Position numbers and translations under genes: made by a program. 64,000 bases of DNA from an uncultured Gammaproteobacteria bacterium (GTDB taxonomy: Bacteria > Pseudomonadota > Gammaproteobacteria > HK1). The stretch covers positions 930,001-994,000 of the forward strand of contig OY282353.1 of assembly GCA_958295465.1 (NCBI GenBank), given 5' to 3'. Positions 17,391-25,701 of this stretch are shown here, one piece after another (position 1 is the first letter of the stretch; each line of letters starts with the position of its first letter). The notes under the pieces were generated by a model. The model was not told where the DNA came from. It saw nothing but the letters and a program-made list of their open reading frames with translations, and searched no databases.

Positions 17391-18179
17391 ATGGATTCGG
17401 AACAGGCGAGAGATGCGGCTGGAATCTTCCTGGGGTGCCGGGTCACCGGCCTGGCCATGAGGGATACGCTGCCGGACAGGTGCCTGCCTCGGTCCCTGGC
17501 CGACGGCTACGCGGTGCAGCGCGCGATGGCCGACATGAGCAAAGACACGGTCGTCGGCTGGAAGATCGCGGCCACCAGCGAGGCGGGCCAGCGCCATATC
17601 CGCGTCAGGACCCCCATTGCAGGCAGGCTGTTCGAAAGCCGCGTGCACCGGAGCCCCGCCGAGATGGCGCTCGGGAAGAATCGCATGGCGGTCGCGGAAG
17701 CGGAGTTCGCGTTCGTGATGAGCAGCGATCTGCCGGCCCGGGAAGACGCCTGGCCGGTGGACGAAGTGCTCGCGGCGGTCGCCACCCTGCATCCGGCCAT
17801 CGAGCTCCCGGATTCCCGGTTCACGGAGTACACCCGCACGGGTAGCTGGCAGCTCGCGGCGGACAACGCCTGCGCCCACGAGTTCGTCCTCGGTCCCGCC
17901 ACCGATGCGGACTGGCGCGCGATCGATCTCGCCGCCCACCCCGTCACGCTGTGGATAGACGGCCAGGAGGCGACCACCGGCACGGGCGCCGACGCCCTCG
18001 GCGACCCCCGTGCGGCGCTCGCGTGGCTCGCGAACAACCACGCGGTGCAGGGCGCGGCGTTGCGGGCCGGAGACGTCGTCACCACCGGGGTCTGCGGCAG
18101 GCCGAGCCGTATCGCCGCGGGCAACCACGTCGTCGCGGACTTCGGGGCGCTCGGGACCGCGGAGGTGACGTTGACCTGA
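17391..18179 (+). CDS. 2-keto-4-pentenoate hydratase / FAH family enzyme
   Basis: This 262-residue protein resembles MhpD-type 2-hydroxypenta-2,4-dienoate hydratases: GWKIAATSEAGQ, the metal ligands in AEAEFAFVM, VATLHPAIELPDSRF, ADNACAHEFVLG and DVVTTGVCGRP. It probably hydrates a 2-oxo-4-enoate in degradation of aromatic or sugar-acid compounds. No meta-cleavage operon surrounds it, so the pathway cannot be assigned. ATG start at 17391, directly behind the ferredoxin gene. Confidence 0.87.
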   Translation: MDSEQARDAAGIFLGCRVTGLAMRDTLPDRCLPRSLADGYAVQRAMADMSKDTVVGWKIAATSEAGQRHIRVRTPIAGRLFESRVHRSPAEMALGKNRMAVAEAEFAFVMSSDLPAREDAWPVDEVLAAVATLHPAIELPDSRFTEYTRTGSWQLAADNACAHEFVLGPATDADWRAIDLAAHPVTLWIDGQEATTGTGADALGDPRAALAWLANNHAVQGAALRAGDVVTTGVCGRPSRIAAGNHVVADFGALGTAEVTLT

Positions 18180-18326
18180 TCTTCGCCGCGAGATCCGCGG
18201 GCAGCGCGGCTGCCCCGGAGATTCGCACGAGTCGAGCGGGATCATGAATTTGGCAGATCGACTGCGGATATAATCGATCCGCTCGGCATCGATTCGATTG
18301 CCGCGTCGATACGGGATCGGAACTCG

Positions 18327-20327
18327 ATGAGCGACAACGCCCTTCAAGCGGCCACGAAGCCGATCGAGGAGCTCGACTCCGTGGTCGTGCGCTTCGCCGG
18401 CGATTCCGGCGACGGCATGCAGCTCGCCGGCACGCAGCTCACCAATACCTCCGCGCTGGCCGGCAACGACGTGGCGACGTTCCCGGACTTCCCGGCCGAG
18501 ATCCGCGCCCCGAAGGGGACGCTGGCCGGGGTGTCGGGTTTCCAGGTCCACTTCGCCTCGCGCGACATCTACACGCCGGGGGACCTCGTCGACGTCCTCG
18601 TCGCGATGAACCCCGCCGCGCTCTCGGAGAACCTTCGCTTCCTCCAGCCCCACGGCACCCTCATCGTCGACGAGGACGCCTTCGACGCCAGGGGCCTGAA
18701 GCTCGCCCGCGTCGAATCCAACCCCCTCGAAGACGGCAGCCTCGACGAGTACCAGGTCATCCGCGTCCCCCTCACCTCGCTCACCCGCGAGGCGGTGGAG
18801 GGCGCCGGCGTCGGGCGCAAGCTCGCGACGCGCTGCCGCAACTTCTTCGCGATGGGGCTGATCTACTGGCTCTACGGGCGCGATCTCGAGCCGACCCTGC
18901 GCTGGGTCCGCCACCGGTTCCGCGACCGGCCCGAGGTGCGCGATGCGGACGTCGAGGCGTTGCGCACCGGCTGGAACTTCGGCGAGACGACCGAGGCGCT
19001 GGCCCGGAGCTACCGTGTGCCCCCGGCCGCGCTCGAACCGGGCGAGTACCGGAACATCACCGGCAACCAGGCGCTGGCCTGCGGCCTGATCGCGGCGGCC
19101 GAGCTGTCGGGCAAGCAGCTTTTCTACGGCTCCTACCCCATCACCCCGGCCAGCGACATCCTCCACGAGCTGGCGCGGCACAAGCGCTTCGGCGTGCGCA
19201 CGTTCCAGGCCGAGGACGAGATCGCCGCCGTGACCTCCGCGATCGGCGCCGCATACGGCGGCGCGATGGCGGTGACCGCGTCGAGCGGCCCCGGCATCGC
19301 GCTCAAGACCGAGGCGATGGGGCTCGCGGTCATGTTCGAGTTGCCGCTGCTGGTGCTGAGCGTCCAGCGCGGGGGACCGAGCACCGGGCTGCCGACCAAG
19401 CCCGAGCAATCGGATCTGCTCCAGGTGATGTTCGGCCGAAGCGGCGAGGCCCCGCTCCCGGTGCTCGCGGCGAGCGGCCCGACGGACTGCTTCGACGTCG
19501 TCCTCGAAGCGTGGCGGATCGCCACCCGCCTCATGACCCCGGTGGTGGTGCTCTCGGACGCATTCGTCGCGAACGGCGCGGAGCCGTGGCGGCTGCCCGA
19601 CGTCGCGGGCCTCGAGCCCATCGAAGTGTCCCATCCGGGCGCAAGCGGCGGGCAGCCGGCCCTCCCTCCCTCCCTCCCTCGCGCAAGCGGGGGGAAAGCA
19701 GGGGGCGCCGCTTCCTCCGCGGGGACGGGCTTCCGGCCCTACGCCCGCGACGAATGGCTGGCCCGCCCGTGGGCGCTGCCCGGCACACCCGGCCTGATGC
19801 ATCGGATAGGCAGCCTGGAGAAGCAGGACGGCACCGGCAACGTGAGCTACGACCCGGACAACCACGAGCACATGGTGAAGCTCCGGGCGCAGAAGGTCGC
19901 GAACGCGGTCAACCTCATCCCGGATCTGGAGGTCACCGGCCCGGAGAGCGGGAAGCTGCTCGTGCTTTCGTGGGGCGGAACCCTCGGGGTGTGCCGGGAG
20001 GCGGTGGAGCGGGTGCGCGCCGCCGGCGGCGGCGCGCACGGGAACGGCACCGGCGGCGCGCACGGGAACGGCACCGGCGGCGCGCACGGGAACGGCACCG
20101 GCGCGGTCGCGCACGCGCATCTCCGCCACCTGAACCCCCTGCCCGCGAACACCGGCGCGGTGCTCGCGCGCTACGAGCGCGTGCTGGTGCCGGAGCTCAA
20201 CCTCGGCCAGCTCGCGCTGCTTCTGCGCGCCCGCTATCTGGTGGACGTGGTGTCGCTGGGCAAGGTGCGCGGGCGTCCGTTCTGGGTCAAGGACGTGACC
20301 GGCGTCATCGAGGAGATGCTTGCGTGA
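18327..20327 (+). CDS. korA: 2-oxoglutarate:ferredoxin oxidoreductase, alpha subunit (gamma-alpha fusion)
   Basis: The 666-residue protein has an N-terminal gamma domain (VVRFAGDSGDGMQLAG, then FPDFPAEIRAPKGTLAGVSG) and an alpha domain beginning at GNQALACGLIAAAELSGK with YPITPASDILHELA, AEDEIAAV and TASSGPGIALKTEA. With KorB it decarboxylates 2-oxoglutarate to succinyl-CoA and reduces ferredoxin. Two unconserved inserts are seen: a Pro/Gly/Ala-rich stretch around 19638-19735 and a perfect three-copy repeat of GGAHGNGT at 20028-20099. ATG at 18327. Confidence 0.93.
   Translation: MSDNALQAATKPIEELDSVVVRFAGDSGDGMQLAGTQLTNTSALAGNDVATFPDFPAEIRAPKGTLAGVSGFQVHFASRDIYTPGDLVDVLVAMNPAALSENLRFLQPHGTLIVDEDAFDARGLKLARVESNPLEDGSLDEYQVIRVPLTSLTREAVEGAGVGRKLATRCRNFFAMGLIYWLYGRDLEPTLRWVRHRFRDRPEVRDADVEALRTGWNFGETTEALARSYRVPPAALEPGEYRNITGNQALACGLIAAAELSGKQLFYGSYPITPASDILHELARHKRFGVRTFQAEDEIAAVTSAIGAAYGGAMAVTASSGPGIALKTEAMGLAVMFELPLLVLSVQRGGPSTGLPTKPEQSDLLQVMFGRSGEAPLPVLAASGPTDCFDVVLEAWRIATRLMTPVVVLSDAFVANGAEPWRLPDVAGLEPIEVSHPGASGGQPALPPSLPRASGGKAGGAASSAGTGFRPYARDEWLARPWALPGTPGLMHRIGSLEKQDGTGNVSYDPDNHEHMVKLRAQKVANAVNLIPDLEVTGPESGKLLVLSWGGTLGVCREAVERVRAAGGGAHGNGTGGAHGNGTGGAHGNGTGAVAHAHLRHLNPLPANTGAVLARYERVLVPELNLGQLALLLRARYLVDVVSLGKVRGRPFWVKDVTGVIEEMLA
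20028..20099. repeat. 24-bp tandem repeat, three perfect copies, inside korA
   Basis: Three identical 24-bp units, beginning GGCGGCGCGCACGGGAACGG, encode GGAHGNGT three times in a loop between conserved blocks of KorA. The unit length is a multiple of three, so copy number can change without breaking the frame. Confidence 0.95.
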
Positions 20328-20339
20328 GAGAAATCTGTT

Positions 20340-20475
20340 CCTCGTACGTCTGCGGCGCTGGTCGGGACGCCCGCCAAGCCTCGCGCGGGGTGCATTGCCT
20401 TGTGGCGGACCTTCGGCGGCGGACCTCCCCGGTCCGCACTTGGAGGCGAGACGCCCGCGCTCCCAGGTTCAGGAG
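20340..20475. repeat. Intergenic GC-rich repeat between korA and korB
   Basis: This spacer holds internal repeats: CGGGACGCCCGCC near 20366, GGCGGACCTTC and GGCGGACCTCC near 20403-20430, and GGCGAGACGCCCGCG followed by CTCCCAGG near 20448-20473. The last unit resembles repeat units inside the methyltransferase gene at 63487-63720. The korB ribosome binding site AGGAGA follows immediately at about 20470-20475. Confidence 0.6.
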
Positions 20476-20481
20476 AATGCA

Positions 20482-21498
20482 GTGAACGCAAAGGCCCGAA
20501 AGCCCACCGCCGGCGATTTCGCCAGCGACCAGGAGATCCGCTGGTGCCCGGGCTGCGGCGATTTCTCGATCCTCGCGCAGATGAAGAAGGTGCTGCCGGA
20601 GATCGGCGTCGCACCCGAGAACCTGGTGTTCGTCTCCGGCATCGGCTGCTCCAGCCGCTTCCCGTACTACCTGAACACCTACGGCGTGCACGGCATCCAC
20701 GGCCGCGCGCCGGCCATCGCGACGGGCCTGAAGACGGTGCGCCCGGATTTGCAGGTGTGGGTGGTCACCGGCGACGGCGACGCGCTCAGCATCGGCGGCA
20801 ACCACCTGATGCACGCGATGCGGCGCAACGTGGACATCAAGATCCTCCTGTTCAACAACCGCATCTACGGGCTGACCAAGGGCCAGTACTCGCCCACCTC
20901 GCTGCCCGGGCACGTCACCCGCAGCACCCCCTACGGCTCGGTGGACGCCCCGCTGCATCCGCTGTCGATCGCGCTCGGCAGCGAGGCGACGTTCGTGGCG
21001 CGCTCGGTGGATACGCATACGAAGCACCTCGGCGCGGTCCTGCGCCGGGCGGCGGCGCACCGCGGCGCCGCCCTCGTCGAGATCTACCAGAACTGCAACG
21101 TCTACAACGACGGCGCGTTCGAGTACGCAAAGGACGTGAAGCTGCGCTCCGACACCCTGGTGGAGCTGGAGCACGGGCAGCCGATCGTGTTCGGGGCGAA
21201 GCGCGACAAGGGAATTCGGTTGAACGGCCTCGCGCCCGAGGTCGTCCCGCTCGGCAACGGAACGGACGCTTCGGACCTGCTGGTGCACGACGAGACCGCC
21301 GCCGAGCCGACCCTGGCCACGGTGCTGGCACGGATGCGCCACCCGGCGCTCCCCGAGGCGATCGGGGTGCTCCGCGCGGTCGAGCGCCCGACCTTCGACG
21401 CGCTCGTCAACGAGCAGGTGGAAGCGGCGCGCGCCCGGGAGGGAAAGGGCGAGCTGGCCGATTTGCTCCGAGCCGGAGATACCTGGACCGTCGGCTGA
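20482..21498 (+). CDS. korB: 2-oxoglutarate:ferredoxin oxidoreductase, beta subunit
   Basis: This 338-residue protein starts at a GTG at 20482, chosen because AGGAGA lies a few bases upstream and because conservation begins there (KPTAGDFASDQEIRWCPGCG). The Cys residues of WCPGCGDF and GIGCSSRFPYY and the thiamine diphosphate motif GDGDALSIGGNH followed by LLFNNRIYGLTKGQ are intact. With KorA it forms the oxygen-sensitive 2-oxoglutarate ferredoxin oxidoreductase. A longer frame upstream to 20320 covers the repeat region and is not conserved. Confidence 0.94.
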   Translation: MNAKARKPTAGDFASDQEIRWCPGCGDFSILAQMKKVLPEIGVAPENLVFVSGIGCSSRFPYYLNTYGVHGIHGRAPAIATGLKTVRPDLQVWVVTGDGDALSIGGNHLMHAMRRNVDIKILLFNNRIYGLTKGQYSPTSLPGHVTRSTPYGSVDAPLHPLSIALGSEATFVARSVDTHTKHLGAVLRRAAAHRGAALVEIYQNCNVYNDGAFEYAKDVKLRSDTLVELEHGQPIVFGAKRDKGIRLNGLAPEVVPLGNGTDASDLLVHDETAAEPTLATVLARMRHPALPEAIGVLRAVERPTFDALVNEQVEAARAREGKGELADLLRAGDTWTVG

Positions 21499-21664
21499 GC
21501 CGCGGCGTGGAATCGGCGGATCGCGTTGTTCCCGTCATGAGTCACCCGGCGATACACGAGCCCTTTCCGGTCGATGACGCGAAGCGGGGATTGCGAACCG
21601 GGCCGCGCCCCGAGCGCGCAGATCGCCAGCGCCCGAACCACCCCCTGAGCCGACCGCGAGCCCG

Positions 21665-22489
21665 GTGAGCAACCAATCGGCCCGCATCGACGACGCCATC
21701 GTCGAGAGGTTCCGGCGCGACGGAGTCGCCCATCTCGATGGTGCGTTCACCGAGTGGGTCGAGGTGCTCCGCGCCGGCGTCGAGCGCAACATGCGCTCGC
21801 CCGGACCCTACACGAAGGAGTACGAGCCGGAAGGCTCGAAGGGTTACTTCTTCGGCGACTACTGCAACTGGGCGCGCATCCCCGAATACCGGGACTTCGT
21901 GCTCCACTCCCCCGCGGCGGCGATGGCCGCCCGACTCATGGAGTCGCGCACCGCGCGATTCTTCCACGAGCACGTGCTGGTGAAGGAGCCGGAGACCGAA
22001 TCGCGTACCCCCTGGCACCACGATCTCCCCTACTACTGCATCGACGGCACCCGGACCGTGAGCTTCTGGACGGCGCTCGACCCCGTGCCGCGCCCGGTAT
22101 GCCTGGAGCTGGTCGTGGGCTCCCACCGCTGGGGGAAGTCGTTCCTGCCGAAGAAGTTCGCCGGTATCGACTACGAGCGCGAGGGCGAGGCGCTGGATAC
22201 GATGCCGGACATGGACGCGCGCCGCGGCGAATTCGAGATCGCCTCGTTCGACATGGCGCCGGGCGACGCCATCGCCTTCCACTTCCTCACCGTGCACGGC
22301 GCACCCGGGAACGCCTCGAAGTCGGCGCGGCGCCGGGCCTTCGCCCACCGCTGGGTCGGCGACGACGTCCGCTTCAAGCTCCGCGGCGGCGAGGTCTCGC
22401 CGCCCTTCCCCGAGGCGCACCGGCGGCTGCGCGACGGGGATCTTCTCGAAGGGCCGGAGTTCCCGTTGGTGTGGGCAGGGGGCGGGTGA
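21665..22489 (+). CDS. Phytanoyl-CoA dioxygenase (PhyH) family protein
   Basis: The 274-residue protein has a GTG start at 21665. It is a Fe(II)/2-oxoglutarate dioxygenase: the HxD iron ligands are in TPWHHDLPYYC and the distal His in FLTVHGAPGN, with the 2-oxoglutarate-binding Arg nearby (SARRRAFAHRW). PhyH enzymes hydroxylate diverse small molecules. The substrate is unknown. Its position just after korAB may be fortuitous, although both depend on 2-oxoglutarate. Confidence 0.9.
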   Translation: MSNQSARIDDAIVERFRRDGVAHLDGAFTEWVEVLRAGVERNMRSPGPYTKEYEPEGSKGYFFGDYCNWARIPEYRDFVLHSPAAAMAARLMESRTARFFHEHVLVKEPETESRTPWHHDLPYYCIDGTRTVSFWTALDPVPRPVCLELVVGSHRWGKSFLPKKFAGIDYEREGEALDTMPDMDARRGEFEIASFDMAPGDAIAFHFLTVHGAPGNASKSARRRAFAHRWVGDDVRFKLRGGEVSPPFPEAHRRLRDGDLLEGPEFPLVWAGGG

Positions 22490-22648
22490 GCCGGGGGACG
22501 GCAACGGCAATATCGGCTGGTGCATCCTTGTCGAGGACGGCAAGCGCCTGCGCTTCTTGACGGCGGAAGACATCGCCGCCCACACCAAAGAATTCCGGCC
22601 CGGCGAACGTCGTACTGGTGAACGCCGTATCACGACGGATGATGTCGT
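22490..22648. other. Spacer with a coding-like fragment
   Basis: One frame across 22497-22600 reads NGNIGWCILVEDGKRLRF followed by LTAEDIAAHTKEF, which looks like real protein. It has no start codon and overlaps the dioxygenase end. No family was recognised. It may be a gene remnant; the sigma factor promoter should also lie here. Confidence 0.35.
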
Positions 22649-23194
22649 ATGGGTGAGAACACGGACGGTACGCTGGCTCGCCGGGCTGCCGCGGGGGACC
22701 GGGATGCGTTCGCCGCGCTGATCGAGCGTCACTACGATCGGGTCTACCGGATCGGTGCCCGTGTGCTCGGCGACGCCGAAGAGGCGGCGGATCTGGCGCA
22801 GGACGTCTGTGTCGGTCTGCCCGCCAAGCTCCCGTCCTATCGCGGTGAGAGCCGGTTCACCACCTGGCTCTACCGAGTAGTGGTCAACGCCGCGCGCGAT
22901 GCGTTGCGCCGCAAGGCCGCCCGACAGCGCAGCGAGCGGAGCTATTCCGAGGCCGATGCACTGGAGCGCGCCGGGAACGCCGCTCGCGAGTGCGAGTCAT
23001 TCTGGCTGCAACAAGTCTTGGGCCAGTTGTCGGAAGAGCTGCGGACTACGGTGGCCCTCGTGCTCGAAGAGGGCTTGCGGCACGCGGAGGCGGGCGAAGT
23101 GCTTGGCGTGTCGGAGGCAACCGTGTCCTGGCGGATGCACGAGGTACGGAAGCGGCTGCGTGCCTTGGCCGCCAATGAGGAGGGAGTGCCGTGA
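22649..23194 (+). CDS. ECF-type RNA polymerase sigma factor
   Basis: At 181 residues it has region 2 (LIERHYDRVYRIGARVLGDA, then DLAQDVCVGL and the SRFTTWLYRVVVNAARDALRR segment) and region 4 with a helix-turn-helix (HAEAGEVLGVSEATVSWRMH). The region 2.2 element reads AQDVCVGL instead of the common AQDVFLRV. Its stop overlaps the start of the VWA protein, so the two are translationally coupled. That protein has anti-sigma-like topology and probably controls this factor. ATG start at 22649. Confidence 0.92.
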   Translation: MGENTDGTLARRAAAGDRDAFAALIERHYDRVYRIGARVLGDAEEAADLAQDVCVGLPAKLPSYRGESRFTTWLYRVVVNAARDALRRKAARQRSERSYSEADALERAGNAARECESFWLQQVLGQLSEELRTTVALVLEEGLRHAEAGEVLGVSEATVSWRMHEVRKRLRALAANEEGVP

Positions 23195-25569
23195 CTGACG
23201 ATCTCGCGAGGCTGGAATCGGCGCTTCGCGCCACCCCGCCACGGCCGCCGGCGGCGGCACGCGAGCGGGCGATCCTTGCGGCGAAGGAGGCTTTCGATCG
23301 CCGCCACCAAGGAACGCGCGGTGGGGCGCGTCACAAAGGACAGGTGCCGAAACGCGGCACGTCCTGGATATGGAGACTTGTCATGCAAATGTCGCGCCCC
23401 TCTCTCGCGTTCGCCGGCAGTGCCGCTGTCGTGGTCGTCGCAGGGGTCGTTTCCTATCAGATCCTGGTGACACCTCAACCGCTGCAGCCGGCGGGGTCGG
23501 TGGAGATTGAGCGGCGTCTCCCAGCCGGAGACCTCGCAAGTATCGACCGGACGAACACCGCCGACGAGCTTGCCGATGATGCCGCACTGCCGCAGCCGGC
23601 GGGGTTGGCGGAGATTGAGCGGCGTCTCCCAGCCGGAGACCCCGCAAGTATCGACCGGACGAACACCGCCGACGAGCTTGCCGATGCCGCCGCACTGCCG
23701 CAGCCGGCGGGGTTGGCGGAGATTGAGCGGCGTCTCCCAGCCGGAGACCCCGCAAGTATCGACCGGACGAACACCGCCGACGAGCTTGCCGATGATGCCG
23801 CACTGCCGCAGCCGGTGAGGTTGGCGGAGATTGAGCGGCGTCTCCCAGCCGGAGGCCCCGCAAGTATCGACCGGACGAACACCGCCGACGAGCTTGCCGA
23901 TGATGCCGCACTGCCGCAGCCGGTGAGGTTGGCGGAGATTGAGCGGCGTCTCCCAGCCGGAGGCCCCGCAAGTATCGACCGGACGAACACCGTCGACGAG
24001 CTTGTCGATGATGCCGCACTGCTGCAGCTAGCGGAGTTGGTGGAGGGTCTCACAGCCGGAGTCCCCGCAACCGCAAGTATCCGCGGGGAGAGCACCGTCA
24101 GGGTAGTCGAGTCTGATGCGAGCCATTACCGCGGGCAGGGACGCAATCGCTTCACCGATTTCGATTCCAACCCCGTGAAGGTGGCCGCCGAGGAGCCGGT
24201 ATCGACCTTCTCGATCGACGTCGACACTGCCTCCTACGGTTTCATGCGCGCTTCGCTGAACGAAGGCATGTTGCCGGAGAAAGACGCGGTGCGCATCGAG
24301 GAGCTGATCAACTACTTCCCCTATGACTACGCGCCGCCCGAGGCCCCGGACACGCCGTTCGCCGCCCATGTCTCCGTGATGCCGGCACCCTGGAACGACG
24401 CGGCCCGGCTGATGCATATCGGCATCAAGGGCTATGTACCGGATCGCCGCGCTGCACCGCGCGCGAACCTGGTGTTCCTGATTGACACCTCGGGCTCCAT
24501 GGACGCGCCGAACAAGCTGCCACTGCTGATCAACTCGCTCAAGCTTCTGCTGGACGCGCTGACACCTGAGGATCGGGTAGCGATCGTGACTTACGCCGGC
24601 TCGGCAGGCGTGGTCCTCGCACCGACCCAAGTGGCCGAGCGGGCCAGGATCCGGGCGAGCCTCGAACGTCTCCGCGCTCGCGGATCGACGGCTGGCGCCG
24701 AAGGGATCCGCGAAGCCTACCGGCTGGCCGAGCAGCACCTGGTCGAGGACGGCATCAATCGAGTCATCCTCGCCACCGACGGGGATTTCAACGTCGGCAT
24801 CACCGAACCAGAGGAATTGGAACGTTACATCACACGCCAACGCGCGAGCGGAGTGTTTCTCTCGGTGCTCGGCTTCGGCATGGGCAACTACAACGATGCG
24901 CTGATGCAGCGCCTGGCCCAGAACGGTAATGGCAACGCCGCCTATATCGACAGCCTGTCGGAGGCGCGCAAGGTGCTGGTCGAGGAAGCCACCTCGACCC
25001 TGTTCCCTATCGCCAAGGACGTCAAGATCCAGGTGGAGTTCAATCCCGCGGCGATCAGCGAGTATCGTCTGATCGGCTACGAAACCAGGATGCTCGCACG
25101 CGAGGATTTTCGCAATGACAAGGTTGATGCGGGTGAGATCGGCGCCGGCCACACGGTGACTGCCATCTATGAGGTGACACCGGTGGGCTTGGGGGCCGAG
25201 CGCATTGCGCCGCTTCGCTATCGTCGCGAGGGGACGGAACCGGACACCGTCTTCGATGGCGAATTCGCCTTTCTCAAGATTCGCTACAAGCTGCCCGGCT
25301 CCGACACCAGCACCCTGATCACACGGCCGGTAAACGCTGCAGACGCATTCGAGAGCGTCGACTCCGCTCCGCGGGAGGCGCGTTTCGCCGCGGCGGTCGC
25401 CGCATTCGGGGAGCTCCTGCGCGGCGGGCGCTACACCGGCGACTACGGCTATGGTGACGTGATTGCGCTCGCGCACGGCGGGCGCGGCGAGGACCCCTTC
25501 GGCTACCGGGCCGAGTTCATCGGCCTCGTTCGTCTGGCCCAGTCCGTGGCCGCCATGGAACCATGGTGA
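23191..25569 (+). CDS. Membrane-anchored VWA domain protein (YfbK-like) with five tandem repeats
   Basis: This 792-residue protein starts at the GTG at 23191, overlapping the sigma factor stop. A cytoplasmic Arg-rich N-terminus of about 70 residues is followed by one membrane helix (FAGSAAVVVVAGVVSYQIL), then five repeats of a 36-residue unit. Next come a YfbK N-terminal domain (EPVSTFSIDVDTASYGFMR), a VWA domain with an intact MIDAS (DTSGSMD near residue 432) and the DUF3520 C-terminus. The topology resembles an anti-sigma factor with an outside sensor. Control of the sigma factor is inference from coupling. The repeat block is not part of the normal family. Confidence 0.88.
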   Translation: MTDDLARLESALRATPPRPPAAARERAILAAKEAFDRRHQGTRGGARHKGQVPKRGTSWIWRLVMQMSRPSLAFAGSAAVVVVAGVVSYQILVTPQPLQPAGSVEIERRLPAGDLASIDRTNTADELADDAALPQPAGLAEIERRLPAGDPASIDRTNTADELADAAALPQPAGLAEIERRLPAGDPASIDRTNTADELADDAALPQPVRLAEIERRLPAGGPASIDRTNTADELADDAALPQPVRLAEIERRLPAGGPASIDRTNTVDELVDDAALLQLAELVEGLTAGVPATASIRGESTVRVVESDASHYRGQGRNRFTDFDSNPVKVAAEEPVSTFSIDVDTASYGFMRASLNEGMLPEKDAVRIEELINYFPYDYAPPEAPDTPFAAHVSVMPAPWNDAARLMHIGIKGYVPDRRAAPRANLVFLIDTSGSMDAPNKLPLLINSLKLLLDALTPEDRVAIVTYAGSAGVVLAPTQVAERARIRASLERLRARGSTAGAEGIREAYRLAEQHLVEDGINRVILATDGDFNVGITEPEELERYITRQRASGVFLSVLGFGMGNYNDALMQRLAQNGNGNAAYIDSLSEARKVLVEEATSTLFPIAKDVKIQVEFNPAAISEYRLIGYETRMLAREDFRNDKVDAGEIGAGHTVTAIYEVTPVGLGAERIAPLRYRREGTEPDTVFDGEFAFLKIRYKLPGSDTSTLITRPVNAADAFESVDSAPREARFAAAVAAFGELLRGGRYTGDYGYGDVIALAHGGRGEDPFGYRAEFIGLVRLAQSVAAMEPW
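23467..24006. repeat. 108-bp tandem repeat, five copies, inside the VWA gene
   Basis: The landmark GAGATTGAGCGGCGTCTC recurs at 23503, 23611, 23719, 23827 and 23935, exactly 108 bp apart. Copies differ at few positions, and the last one is the most diverged. Each encodes 36 residues including EIERRLPAGDPASIDRTNTA. The spacing keeps the frame, so unit gain or loss would change only stalk length. Confidence 0.96.
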
Positions 25570-25701
25570 TCCGGAAGCGTGCGACGTCCCGGACCGCTGG
25601 CGACTTGCCGCTTCATCCGCCGCCAGCGCACGGCATCGCCACCCACCCGGCGCCTGCGAGATACACTCGGGACCGGCGCAATCGACGAAGGGAGCCGTTC
25701 C

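Noticed and set aside
16884-20129. Minus-strand open frame of 1081 codons antisense to the ferredoxin, hydratase and korA genes
   Set aside because: It is a GC-driven shadow; its translation has no motifs, while the plus-strand genes are well conserved.
23467-24006. Possible CRISPR array because of regular 108-bp repeats
   Set aside because: The units are contiguous, in frame with the VWA gene and lack unique spacers; no cas genes are nearby.
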